Source of the DNA: JADJLQ01 sp040007895
GTDB lineage: Bacteria; Bacteroidota; Bacteroidia; Chitinophagales; Saprospiraceae
NCBI GenBank assembly: GCA_040007895.1
Contig: JBDTUE010000230.1
Location: forward strand, 1-6,988
Length of the DNA stretch: 6,988 nucleotides
Direction of reading: 5' to 3'
The position numbers and the translations under genes are program-made. Positions 1-6,927 of the stretch are shown piece by piece. The notes beneath the pieces were generated by a model. The model saw nothing but the letters and a program-made list of their open reading frames with translations. It made no database searches and was not told where the DNA came from. The first letter of the stretch is position 1, and each line of letters begins with the position of its first letter.

Positions 1-882
1 ATGGAATACCATATCTCAACGGATAGGATTGGTGCTGTTGGTTTTTCTGCAGGAGCCAATTTAGCTGCAGATATGTCTTTTAATTATTTACCAGGCACTC
101 CGGGAGCAATGGATGCGCTTGATCATTTTTCGAGCCAACCAGATTTTATGATTCTCGCTTACGGATCTATGCCGATGCCTGCTGGTTTAGATTCTTCGAA
201 GATTGCGAGTCTGCCACCGGCATTTATGTTTGGAACAGTTGAAGATGCAGGGAGTATGAATGGAATGGTAGGATTATATACCAGTTTGTTTCGGGCTAAA
301 GTACCGGTAGAGGCTCATTTCTTTCGAAATGGGCAACATGGTACCGGGTTTGCTATGGGTGATCCAATATTGGGAGAATGGCCTAAACTTATGTTTACCT
401 GGCTTCAGGCCGGAGGATTTTTGACAGATAAACATCAAATGGCTTTATCAGGAACCGTTCAATTAGATGGTAAACCACTTTTAAGGGGAATGGTGATCCT
501 GACTCCCAAAGATGAACCGACCGCTCCTCCCGTCATTGTTTATATAACCAATACCGGAACAGGACCACTCGGTCGATTTTCAGTGCCAATGAATCAAGGT
601 CCCGTCAATGGCAAATACCGTGTTGAAGTAAGGCAGGATGCAATACGATGGACAAGTAATTCAAGAGATCCTTTTATGATAGACATGATGGCTAAACAAC
701 GAGATAAAACACTTACAGACGGGGATACAAAAAAATGGGGTGAGTATCTTCGCAAACGGGATATGTCACCAAGTATTGAAAATCAAAAAGTCTTTTCGCG
801 TCAGCATCCGACTGATAAATCAGAGTATATCGTTGAGATTAAGGATAAAAAAGAATTGATGCTCGAAGTTTTCAGTAAATAA
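1..882 (+). CDS. Alpha/beta-hydrolase esterase fused to a transthyretin-like C-terminal domain (5'-partial)
   Basis: Probable carboxylester hydrolase of the acetylxylan-esterase/BD-FAE-like group; the substrate cannot be read from the sequence. The nucleophile elbow GFSAG lies at residues 14-18 (Ser16). The likely acid is Asp82 in GTVEDAG, and the likely catalytic His113 lies in GQHGTGF, followed by a WLQAGGFL helix near 134-141, as is usual at the end of this fold. From about residue 148 a second domain begins with SGTVQLDGKPLLRGMVILTP and runs through GPVNGKYRVEV (201-210) to KSEYIVEIKDKKELMLEV near the end. It resembles carboxypeptidase-regulatory/transthyretin-like beta domains common in planctomycete proteins. 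In this fold the serine normally sits beyond residue 100, so the ATG at base 1 is almost certainly internal; the oxyanion-hole strand and any signal peptide are missing. The gene converges on the next one across 33 bases with no visible hairpin. The hydrolase call is firm; the role is inferred. Confidence 0.8.
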   Translation: MEYHISTDRIGAVGFSAGANLAADMSFNYLPGTPGAMDALDHFSSQPDFMILAYGSMPMPAGLDSSKIASLPPAFMFGTVEDAGSMNGMVGLYTSLFRAKVPVEAHFFRNGQHGTGFAMGDPILGEWPKLMFTWLQAGGFLTDKHQMALSGTVQLDGKPLLRGMVILTPKDEPTAPPVIVYITNTGTGPLGRFSVPMNQGPVNGKYRVEVRQDAIRWTSNSRDPFMIDMMAKQRDKTLTDGDTKKWGEYLRKRDMSPSIENQKVFSRQHPTDKSEYIVEIKDKKELMLEVFSK

Positions 883-915
883 AAAGAAGTAGATAAATTA
901 AAGGGTATAGTTAGA

Positions 916-3318
916 TTAATGAACCTTCGTTACTTTAATAACCTGACCTATTTCATCACTTTTAATTAATCTAATAAAATAAATTCCAAAAGGAATATTC
1001 GGTTGAATAGTTACTGCTTCCTGGTTTTTAGGAAAAGTAGTGGAATATAAAAGCATTCCATTCAAACCAAATAATTGAAGTTTTCGATTTAAAATTTCTT
1101 TGCGGGCGGTAATCGTTAATTGATCTTTCCATGGATTTGGAAATACTTTTAGTAATGATAATGAGACAGTATGATTTTCATTGGCTGTACTGGTCCCATC
1201 CGTGATAGAGAATCCATCGACTCCAAATTCAATCACATTCCTTGCGTCTGCATTGGCAGGTTCGAAAGCCTGAAAAAAAATGGTACAAGAGTTTGAGTTT
1301 TTGAGTTTTGTTTTGTCAATTGTAAAGTGATACTCGGACCAGGTGGTTTTATTGCCGGGTATAGAATCGATTAATAAAGTATCCACACCTGAAACCAGGT
1401 ACACTTTATGATTGCCAACCGCTGGGATCGAATCAATAATATTTAATCGCGCCGTCCAGGCATAAAAATTCAAAACTGGTTTATTGATACCGGAAAGATT
1501 AATAGGTGGAGTAAATAGCCTGGTATAACCTCCGTCTACATCATCTGCCGTAGGTATGGTAGAATTATTTCCAGTGATCATACATTGATTTCCAAAATCT
1601 GAATCTATATCAAATTCGGGATTGATTGCTTTATCCAATATATATGATCCTAAAGGTTCCACACGACCCCAGATCCCGGCAATAGCCGTGCTCGCGGCTG
1701 TCCATCCATAATTAAAAACAAAATTATCTTCATATCCCTGATTCAATTCAATAGTTATCGAAGGATTTTTTCCTGAAATCTGCTGAGATAGGGTATTGTA
1801 TTTATATCCCCATGCACCGGTATATAAGGTCAACAATCCTTCATATGCAGTTACTGAATCCGTACCGCTGGCCAATGATTTTATTAAAAAAGCTTCACCT
1901 GGTATATATTCTAGTCGCGTCTGTGCATTGAGAACCGGCAATTTTGTGACTGCATCAATGACTTTAATGTTCAACATACTTACATTTAGTGGTTTTAATT
2001 TGACCTCAAGATTAGTGACTTGACCTTGTTGAATATTTATGGATAATTGTTTTGGTACATATCCAGCTTTAGACACTGTAATCAGGATGTCCCCGCTATA
2101 AGGGCCACCGGATTTGAATGATCCATTATTAGAACTCAGAACTGTATTAAACGGAATTTTTTCTAATCGTATAGATGCATCAGCAATTAAAAGTCCTGTG
2201 ATAGAATCTTTGATTAAGCCTGTGATATAAGACGCATGAACATAGGTTGGTTTGACAATGAATAAACCAAATTCTATATCAGATGCAATGATATTTCCAG
2301 ATGGCAAATAAGGATATGCACCCCAGCAACCGTGAAAATCGCCATCTCCTGCAGGATACGTATCATATGCTCCCACTTCGACTAAATGACCGGGGTCACT
2401 TGCATCTACTATTGTAAATCCATCGGTATAATAGGCGTTCACTATAAATTTATTGATGTATTCTATATTGTGAGGAATCGTATTGCGTATCAGGTTAGGA
2501 CGACTGCGATAGTGATCCAAAAACGTAATATTATTTAATGGATTTACTTTATAACTTTCTAAAAAAGCATTTTCTCTTTCATCCGTTATAAAGGCATATT
2601 GACTATCATCAGAGAGGACGATACTGTGAGTAAATGAACTTCCTGTTCGTTGGCCGGCCAGTTTTTTTGGATTGGCTTTATCCTTTATATCCCATACACT
2701 GAATTCACCGGCAAAAATATCAGCTGACCAAAAAGTATCTCTCCGGGCGAATCCACCATGCGAATAATTGGGATTAAAAATGCCAATGTATTCAGGGATA
2801 TCCGGATTTTTATTCAGGTCAAGCATTACCAGTCCCTGGTGTACATTACTTCCGTTTAAATAACAAATACCATTTTCATCAATAAACAGATCGTGCGCAC
2901 GATCGAGCGGCACTACTTTCGTGATTCCAAGTGTTTTATCATTTACTGAAATCATCGGATGCCATGTACTCCAGGTGATTTTTGACGGAGCCTGGCTTAG
3001 ATTAATGATAATGATACCATCCTGACCTTTATCTGCAACTACGTAAGCTCGATTTTTATAAGTTTTGATTTCACGCCAACTACTGATGGTGCCTGGAATA
3101 AACTGTATTGAAACCGGGTTTTTAGGATCTGTTACATCAAAGACACTAGTGCCCGTAACTCTGCCAACAAATGCATACTCCCTTCCAGCAGAGTCTGCGT
3201 ACCCCCATATATCTGAACAATTGTCCTGGAATTTCACATTGGAGAGCAACTCCATATTATAATTTTGACTAGTAGACCAGAAGGGTGAAAAAAGAATAAA
3301 AATAAAAATGAACCGCAT
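916..3318 (-). CDS. T9SS-exported choice-of-anchor B beta-propeller protein, 800 aa
   Basis: Predicted secreted or cell-surface protein of unknown ligand. Residues 1-18 form a signal peptide (hydrophobic FIFIFILF core, likely cut near STSQ). Residues ~25-358 match the choice-of-anchor B/LVIVD propeller type: repeated blades such as GTSVFDVTDPKNPV (56-69), GEFSVWDIKDKANP (204-217) and DGFTIVDASDPGHLVEVG (299-316), plus SHGGF and FHGCWGAYPYLPSG. Two carboxypeptidase-regulatory-like beta domains follow at ~363-443 and ~447-525. A jelly-roll/MAM-like domain spans ~528-706 (GYTRLFTPPINLSG, KPVLNFYAW). The end (722-800) is a T9SS type A sorting domain with VFPNPWKDQLTI and GIYFIRL, which directs outer-membrane passage and surface attachment or release. 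The start is the only ATG that precedes the signal peptide; there is no Shine-Dalgarno. It follows the thioesterase stop by 7 bases, so it is probably cotranscribed with it. Family assignment is strong; biological function is unknown. Confidence 0.9.
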   Translation of the reverse strand: MRFIFIFILFSPFWSTSQNYNMELLSNVKFQDNCSDIWGYADSAGREYAFVGRVTGTSVFDVTDPKNPVSIQFIPGTISSWREIKTYKNRAYVVADKGQDGIIIINLSQAPSKITWSTWHPMISVNDKTLGITKVVPLDRAHDLFIDENGICYLNGSNVHQGLVMLDLNKNPDIPEYIGIFNPNYSHGGFARRDTFWSADIFAGEFSVWDIKDKANPKKLAGQRTGSSFTHSIVLSDDSQYAFITDERENAFLESYKVNPLNNITFLDHYRSRPNLIRNTIPHNIEYINKFIVNAYYTDGFTIVDASDPGHLVEVGAYDTYPAGDGDFHGCWGAYPYLPSGNIIASDIEFGLFIVKPTYVHASYITGLIKDSITGLLIADASIRLEKIPFNTVLSSNNGSFKSGGPYSGDILITVSKAGYVPKQLSINIQQGQVTNLEVKLKPLNVSMLNIKVIDAVTKLPVLNAQTRLEYIPGEAFLIKSLASGTDSVTAYEGLLTLYTGAWGYKYNTLSQQISGKNPSITIELNQGYEDNFVFNYGWTAASTAIAGIWGRVEPLGSYILDKAINPEFDIDSDFGNQCMITGNNSTIPTADDVDGGYTRLFTPPINLSGINKPVLNFYAWTARLNIIDSIPAVGNHKVYLVSGVDTLLIDSIPGNKTTWSEYHFTIDKTKLKNSNSCTIFFQAFEPANADARNVIEFGVDGFSITDGTSTANENHTVSLSLLKVFPNPWKDQLTITARKEILNRKLQLFGLNGMLLYSTTFPKNQEAVTIQPNIPFGIYFIRLIKSDEIGQVIKVTKVH

Positions 3319-3325
3319 GAAAGGA

Positions 3326-3751
3326 TTATTTAGAGATCAGCATTACCGTTAAACGACTTACACAGATTAATTCTTGCTTTTCATTATGTATTTCGATATT
3401 CCATACGTGAACATTCCTTCCTATTCTGACCGGTTTTGCTGTTCCAATGACCTCCCCGGATGAAACAGATTTGAGGTGATTTGCATTTACTTCCAGTCCT
3501 ACAGGGTATGTGTTGGTTTGATCAATAAAGAGTGCTGATCCTAAACTTCCCAGCGTTTCAGCGAGCGCAGCTGAAGCACCGCCATGCAGTAATCCAAAGG
3601 GTTGTTTGGTCCGGTGATCTACCGGCATTGAGCCTCTAAGAAAATCATCACCCACTTCTATAATTTTAATACCTAAAGTCTCTCCGAGTGTACCACTGAA
3701 TTGTTCATTTAGTGCTTCCGGTGTTGTTTTGAATTTAAAAGTTATGGCCAT
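3326..3751 (-). CDS. Hotdog-fold acyl-CoA thioesterase, YdiI/MenI (PaaI) family
   Basis: Cytosolic thioesterase of 141 residues, the usual length for the YdiI family, which hydrolyses acyl-CoAs; in E. coli YdiI serves as the 1,4-dihydroxy-2-naphthoyl-CoA hydrolase MenI of menaquinone synthesis. Counting from the ATG at 3751, the family signature MPVDHRTKQPFGLLHGGAS lies at residues 42-60, with His56-Gly-Gly and the likely catalytic Glu65 in LAETLGS. GLEVNANH follows at 85-92 and VWNIEIHNEKQELICVSRLT near the end, closely resembling E. coli YdiI by eye. The frame can be extended four codons to a TTG at 3763, but the ATG gives the expected N-terminus. It starts 14 bases after the miaA stop and ends 7 bases before the next gene. 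A menaquinone role is plausible, since Bacteroidota use menaquinone, but no other men gene is in view, so physiological substrate is open. Confidence 0.9.
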   Translation of the reverse strand: MAITFKFKTTPEALNEQFSGTLGETLGIKIIEVGDDFLRGSMPVDHRTKQPFGLLHGGASAALAETLGSLGSALFIDQTNTYPVGLEVNANHLKSVSSGEVIGTAKPVRIGRNVHVWNIEIHNEKQELICVSRLTVMLISK

Positions 3752-3760
3752 ACAATGGCG

Positions 3761-3768
3761 CAAAATTA
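3761..3768 (-). promoter_or_regulatory. Possible internal Bacteroidota -7 box (TAATTTTG) before the thioesterase gene
   Basis: On the minus strand the miaA stop codon and the next five bases read TAATTTTG followed by C, an exact match to the Bacteroidota -7 consensus TAnnTTTG. The same ten bases (TAATTTTGCG) occur in the promoter of the DUF2911 gene at 6010-6019. Transcription would start only about 4-6 bases before the thioesterase ATG, giving a nearly leaderless message. No TTG is found 18-21 bases upstream, so the box may be a chance match in AT-rich sequence. Confidence 0.3.
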
Positions 3769-4686
3769 GGCTTTATTGGATAAAGCCTGTGCCAGGTGTA
3801 TTTTCAATCGTTCAAGCTCCGTGGGTTTAAACGATGGCCATAAGAGTGGTTTCCACCATGTCCATTGGCGTTTGGCATAATTGCGGGTATGCTGTTTTAT
3901 TTTTTCAATGACCTGGGATTCATCAATTAGACCATCAAAATGATCCCACCATTCACGATAACCAACTGTTTCGAGACTTTTAAGGTGACGAAAAGGCAAT
4001 AATGTTTCCACTTCATTTTTCAGACCTTCCCGAATCATATGATCCACGCGTAGATCAATCTTTTCATATACCTCCTGTCGTTCATCGGTGATAAAAACTG
4101 GTAAGTAATTAAATGGTCTTTTCTTCAATTGATTATTTCGCAACTGTGAATAAGGTTTTCCGGTTGAATAAAAAATCTCAAGTGCCCTGGACAATCTTCT
4201 GGGATTTTTTTGATCTGCAGATTTGAAATATGCCGGGTCTATTTGTCTCACCTGGTGCTGAAGACCGGCTAATCCTTTTGTTTGATACAATTCATCTACT
4301 TTAAGTTTTATTTCTTCACTTATACCGGGGAATTCATCTAATCCCTGCAATACTGCTTTGAGATATAAACCTGTTCCACCGGTTAGAATGATAAAGTCAT
4401 TCGTTTTGAATAATTCTTCGATGACGATTAATGCATCAGATTCAAACATGCCGGCATTATACTTATCATGAATGGATATATGACCAATAAGATGGTGCGG
4501 TATGCTGGACATTTGGTCTTGATTCGGTTTATTTACCCCGATATGAAGTTCACGATAAACCTGCCTGCTATCAGCATTTATTATTTCGCATTTAAGGTGT
4601 TTTGCCAATTCAATAGCAAGGTCAGTTTTGCCTACTCCGGTAGGTCCGCCTATGGCAATGATTGTTTTAGGGTGAGATGATTTCAT
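3766..4686 (-). CDS. miaA: tRNA dimethylallyltransferase MiaA
   Basis: Transfers a dimethylallyl group from DMAPP to N6 of adenosine 37 in tRNAs reading UNN codons, the first step to ms2i6A; acts in the cytoplasm. Counted from the ATG at 4686 (306 residues, normal family length): P-loop GPTGVGKT at 14-21, DSRQVY with the catalytic-region Asp at 39-44, PHHLIGH at 64-70, GGTGLYLKAVLQGL at 103-116, NPRRLSRALEI at 161-171, TVGYREWW at 240-247 and TRNYAKRQWTWW at 267-278. All hallmark motifs of an intact enzyme are present. An in-frame ATG 12 bases upstream (4696-4698) would add MVIL, but that codon overlaps the ATG of the longest form of the divergent acyltransferase; the downstream ATG puts the P-loop at the usual distance. 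It appears to be the first gene of a three-gene minus-strand cluster. I see no clear promoter box directly upstream on this strand. Confidence 0.97.
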   Translation of the reverse strand: MKSSHPKTIIAIGGPTGVGKTDLAIELAKHLKCEIINADSRQVYRELHIGVNKPNQDQMSSIPHHLIGHISIHDKYNAGMFESDALIVIEELFKTNDFIILTGGTGLYLKAVLQGLDEFPGISEEIKLKVDELYQTKGLAGLQHQVRQIDPAYFKSADQKNPRRLSRALEIFYSTGKPYSQLRNNQLKKRPFNYLPVFITDERQEVYEKIDLRVDHMIREGLKNEVETLLPFRHLKSLETVGYREWWDHFDGLIDESQVIEKIKQHTRNYAKRQWTWWKPLLWPSFKPTELERLKIHLAQALSNKA

Positions 4687-4706
4687 TAGAATTACCATGA
4701 AAGTAA

Positions 4707-4714
4707 TATTTTTG
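4707..4714 (+). promoter_or_regulatory. Candidate Bacteroidota -7 box (TATTTTTG) for the acyltransferase gene
   Basis: TATTTTTG matches the consensus TAnnTTTG exactly and lies 21 bases before the ATG at 4736, which would give a leader of roughly 16 bases. A -33 TTG is not present at the expected distance (the sequence there is ATT), so this would be a half-conserved promoter. It lies inside the coding region of the longer acyltransferase frame that begins at 4697, which is one reason to prefer the shorter start. Confidence 0.4.
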
Positions 4715-4735
4715 GGCTTTCTCGATATTTACCAG

Positions 4736-5920
4736 ATGCTGTATTTTATTATTCGTCCTATTGTAAGGCTTACATTCAGAATATTTTTTAGTAAAATTTA
4801 TCTGCATGGGCTGGAACGAATACCCCTGGACAGACCTGTATTGATTTCGAGTAATCATCCCAGTGCATTTCTGGAAGCTTGTCTGCTGGCAACGCATTTC
4901 CCCAAGTCACTTCATTTTTTAGTACGGGGAGATATATTCGTCAATAAGTTTGTAGTATGGATATTGGCTCAGTTGCATCTTATCCCGATTTACAGATTTG
5001 CAGATGGATTTAAAAATCTGAGATCCAATGAGTCTACGTTCAATGACTGTTATGCCAGACTGGCTAAAGGAGAAATCATCGTAGTCTATGCGGAAGGCAA
5101 TACACAACAAGAAAAAAGATTGAGGCCTATTCAAAAGGGATTGGCAAGGATTGCTTTCGGAGCAAAAGATGCATCTCCTGATATTGATTTATGTATTGTA
5201 CCTATGGGAGTAAATTATGCACATCCAAATAATTTCAGGAGTGAAGTTTTTATTGAGGTAGGAAATCCTATTGAACTTTCAGCGTATTATTCAAAGTATA
5301 AAGAAGATAGTGCCAGTGCTATAAAGGCTATTTCCGAATTGACTCAAGCCGTTGAGGTAGCAATGAAACCGCTGGTCATCCATATCAATGAAGACAGCGA
5401 TCTCTTACTGGCAGAAAAGCTATGGTTATTAAATAAAGCCAGGAACAATCCTTCTTTATTGCCGGTAGTCCGGAGGACAGGTGACCGGTATGCTATAGAC
5501 AAACAAACTTCATTGCTGGTGAATACCATCAGCGAAGTTGATAAAACAAAACTCTTTAATCAAATCATCGTCAATTCACCGGTGACTAGCAGTTCCTTAT
5601 GGATCAAATTTTTATCCATTCCGGCAGGTATAGGAAAGATCATCAATGGATTGCCTTTAATGATCGCTCAAAAAATAACGCGTAGTAAAGTAAAAAGAAT
5701 AGAATTTTTTGCCTCTGTATTAGTAGGCAGTGGTATGTTTCTATATTTATTTTATCTTCTTTTTATATTTCTGCTTGGACTCTGGTTCAAATTAAAACCG
5801 GTTTTGCTTTTAGCCATAATAATCGGTACAGGACTTATTTATTTGTATTATGATTATTCCAAACAAAAAACAATCCTTCAGCAAATTAAGGAAGTCAATG
5901 AGGATATCCGGGTTGAATAA
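4736..5920 (+). CDS. Membrane-associated lysophospholipid/glycerol-3-phosphate acyltransferase (PlsC-like)
   Basis: Predicted acyltransferase that adds an acyl chain to glycerol-phosphate or a lysophospholipid at the cytoplasmic membrane. Counted from the ATG at 4736 (394 residues): block I is SSNHPSAFLEA around 38-48, with His41 and an acidic Glu47. FLVRGDIFVNK follows at 62-72. Block III is YAEGNTQQEKRLRPIQKGLARIAFG near 118-142, and block IV is IVPMGVNYAHPNNFRSEV near 154-171. The family usually has Asp where Glu47 stands. Near the C-terminus two hydrophobic segments (about 324-350 and 354-372) look like a membrane hairpin, followed by a basic tail. The frame stays open 13 codons upstream to an ATG at 4697, which overlaps the upstream miaA ATG. 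I prefer 4736 because it starts MLYFIIRPIVRLTFRIFF, as an N-terminal amphipathic or membrane helix, and leaves room for a promoter. Acyl donor and acceptor cannot be told. Confidence 0.85.
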   Translation: MLYFIIRPIVRLTFRIFFSKIYLHGLERIPLDRPVLISSNHPSAFLEACLLATHFPKSLHFLVRGDIFVNKFVVWILAQLHLIPIYRFADGFKNLRSNESTFNDCYARLAKGEIIVVYAEGNTQQEKRLRPIQKGLARIAFGAKDASPDIDLCIVPMGVNYAHPNNFRSEVFIEVGNPIELSAYYSKYKEDSASAIKAISELTQAVEVAMKPLVIHINEDSDLLLAEKLWLLNKARNNPSLLPVVRRTGDRYAIDKQTSLLVNTISEVDKTKLFNQIIVNSPVTSSSLWIKFLSIPAGIGKIINGLPLMIAQKITRSKVKRIEFFASVLVGSGMFLYLFYLLFIFLLGLWFKLKPVLLLAIIIGTGLIYLYYDYSKQKTILQQIKEVNEDIRVE

Positions 5921-5987
5921 ATAACAAATCATCTCCAAACGGAAAATAGGTTAACATATATTTAATTTTATATTAAGGTATATCCTG

Positions 5988-6017
5988 TTGAGTTATAGTC
6001 AGGGAATGTTAATTTTG
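5988..6017 (+). promoter_or_regulatory. Bacteroidota-type promoter of the DUF2911 gene
   Basis: TTG at 5988-5990 and TAATTTTG at 6010-6017 are separated by exactly 19 bases, matching the Bacteroidota primary-sigma arrangement of a -33 TTG and a -7 TAnnTTTG. Transcription would begin near 6021-6023, leaving about 26 bases of A-rich leader before the ATG at 6049, with no Shine-Dalgarno, as is usual in this phylum. The rest of the 128-base gap after the acyltransferase stop is AT-rich and holds no recognisable terminator or other gene. Confidence 0.75.
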
Positions 6018-6048
6018 CGGAAATTTGTTATTAAAAAATATAAACAAT

Positions 6049-6903
6049 ATGAAAAAATCGATTCAAATCACACTCTTAATGATGTTAAGTGTTTGCTTTC
6101 TGCAAGCACAGATACGAACTCCAATGCCTAGTCCGACTTCTAAAGTGGAACAAACAGTAGGTTTGTCTACAATCACGGTTGAATATAGCCGTCCAGGAGT
6201 CAAAGGCAGAAAAGTATTCGGCGACCTGGTACCTTTTGGTCAAATGTGGCGCACTGGTGCTAATCAAGGAACTAAAATCACCTTCAGCGATGATGTAAAA
6301 ATCAGTGGTAAGGATGTAAAAAAAGGTAAATACTCTTTATTTACCATCCCTGGTGAAATGGAATGGACTTTCATTTTATACAAAAATCCTGCTGTAAACA
6401 TGCCTGGAGGCGATGATTACAAAACAGAAGACGAAGCACTGCGGTTTACTTCAAAACCGACTAAAATGGCTGATCTGAAAGAATCTTTCACTATCGAATT
6501 CGATAAAATTAAAGATGCAGGTACAGAGTTATTTCTTGCCTGGGAAAACACACGGGTAGCTTTCAATATTGATGCAAACACAGATGCTAAAGTAGTAGCC
6601 AGTATCAATGCTGTAATGGCCGGCCCTACAGATGATGATTATCTCGCAGCAGCTAACTATTATTCTAATTCAGGAAAAGATATCAACAAAGCCGTTGAAT
6701 GGGCTTCAAAAGCTGTAAGCATGGGAGCTAACGAATTTTATCAACTCCGCCAATACAGCCTGATTTTAGCTAAAGCTGGTAAAGTATCTGAAGCAATTGC
6801 TGCTGCTAAAGAATCTTTGGCTAAATCACAAACTGCAAAAAATAATGATTATGTAAAAATGAACGAAGCATCTATTAAGGAATGGATGGCTATGAAAAAA
6901 TAA
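6049..6903 (+). CDS. Secreted DUF2911 family protein with helical/TPR-like C-terminus
   Basis: Exported protein of 284 residues whose biochemical role is unknown. A signal peptide spans residues 1-20 (MKK start, hydrophobic LLMMLSVCF, cleavage likely in LQA|Q); there is no lipobox cysteine at the expected place, so it is probably periplasmic or otherwise soluble after export. The DUF2911 domain covers ~25-175, with its hallmarks YSRPGVKGRKVFGDLVPFG (46-64), MWRTGANQGTKI (66-77), GKYSLFTIPG (93-102) and LFLAWENTRVAF (161-172). Residues ~195-284 are helical, with AVEWASKAV and EAIAAAKESLAKS resembling one or two degenerate TPR helices. The ATG at 6049 is chosen because it directly heads the signal peptide. 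A longer frame from TTG at 6025 would place eight odd residues before it and begin almost at the predicted transcription start. Its own promoter and terminator suggest a single-gene transcript. Confidence 0.9.
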   Translation: MKKSIQITLLMMLSVCFLQAQIRTPMPSPTSKVEQTVGLSTITVEYSRPGVKGRKVFGDLVPFGQMWRTGANQGTKITFSDDVKISGKDVKKGKYSLFTIPGEMEWTFILYKNPAVNMPGGDDYKTEDEALRFTSKPTKMADLKESFTIEFDKIKDAGTELFLAWENTRVAFNIDANTDAKVVASINAVMAGPTDDDYLAAANYYSNSGKDINKAVEWASKAVSMGANEFYQLRQYSLILAKAGKVSEAIAAAKESLAKSQTAKNNDYVKMNEASIKEWMAMKK

Positions 6904-6927
6904 ATTCGTTCTGAAATCGAAAGATAT

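Noticed and set aside
883..915. Possible terminator between the convergent esterase and T9SS genes
   Set aside because: The 33 bases contain no inverted repeat with a GC stem, so no intrinsic terminator can be claimed.
1796..2023. Plus-strand open frame of 75 codons inside the T9SS gene
   Set aside because: It is antisense to a well-supported coding region with clear domain matches and shows no family motif or signal of its own.
3749..3763. TTG at 3763 as the thioesterase start
   Set aside because: The ATG at 3751 gives the standard YdiI-type N-terminus; the TTG only adds MRHC and falls within the possible -7 box.
4468..4897. Open frames antisense to miaA (4468-4680) and to the acyltransferase start (4667-4897)
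   Set aside because: Both overlap conserved motifs of real genes (the miaA P-loop region and acyltransferase block I), and their translations have no recognisable domain.
5962..5976. AT-only inverted repeat TTAAT-TTTAT-ATTAA after the acyltransferase gene
   Set aside because: The stem is only five A/T pairs with no T run, too weak for a terminator; it is expected by chance in AT-rich intergenic DNA.
6085..6608. Minus-strand open frames of ~60 codons within the DUF2911 gene
   Set aside because: They lie antisense to a strongly supported gene and have no motifs or promoter of their own.
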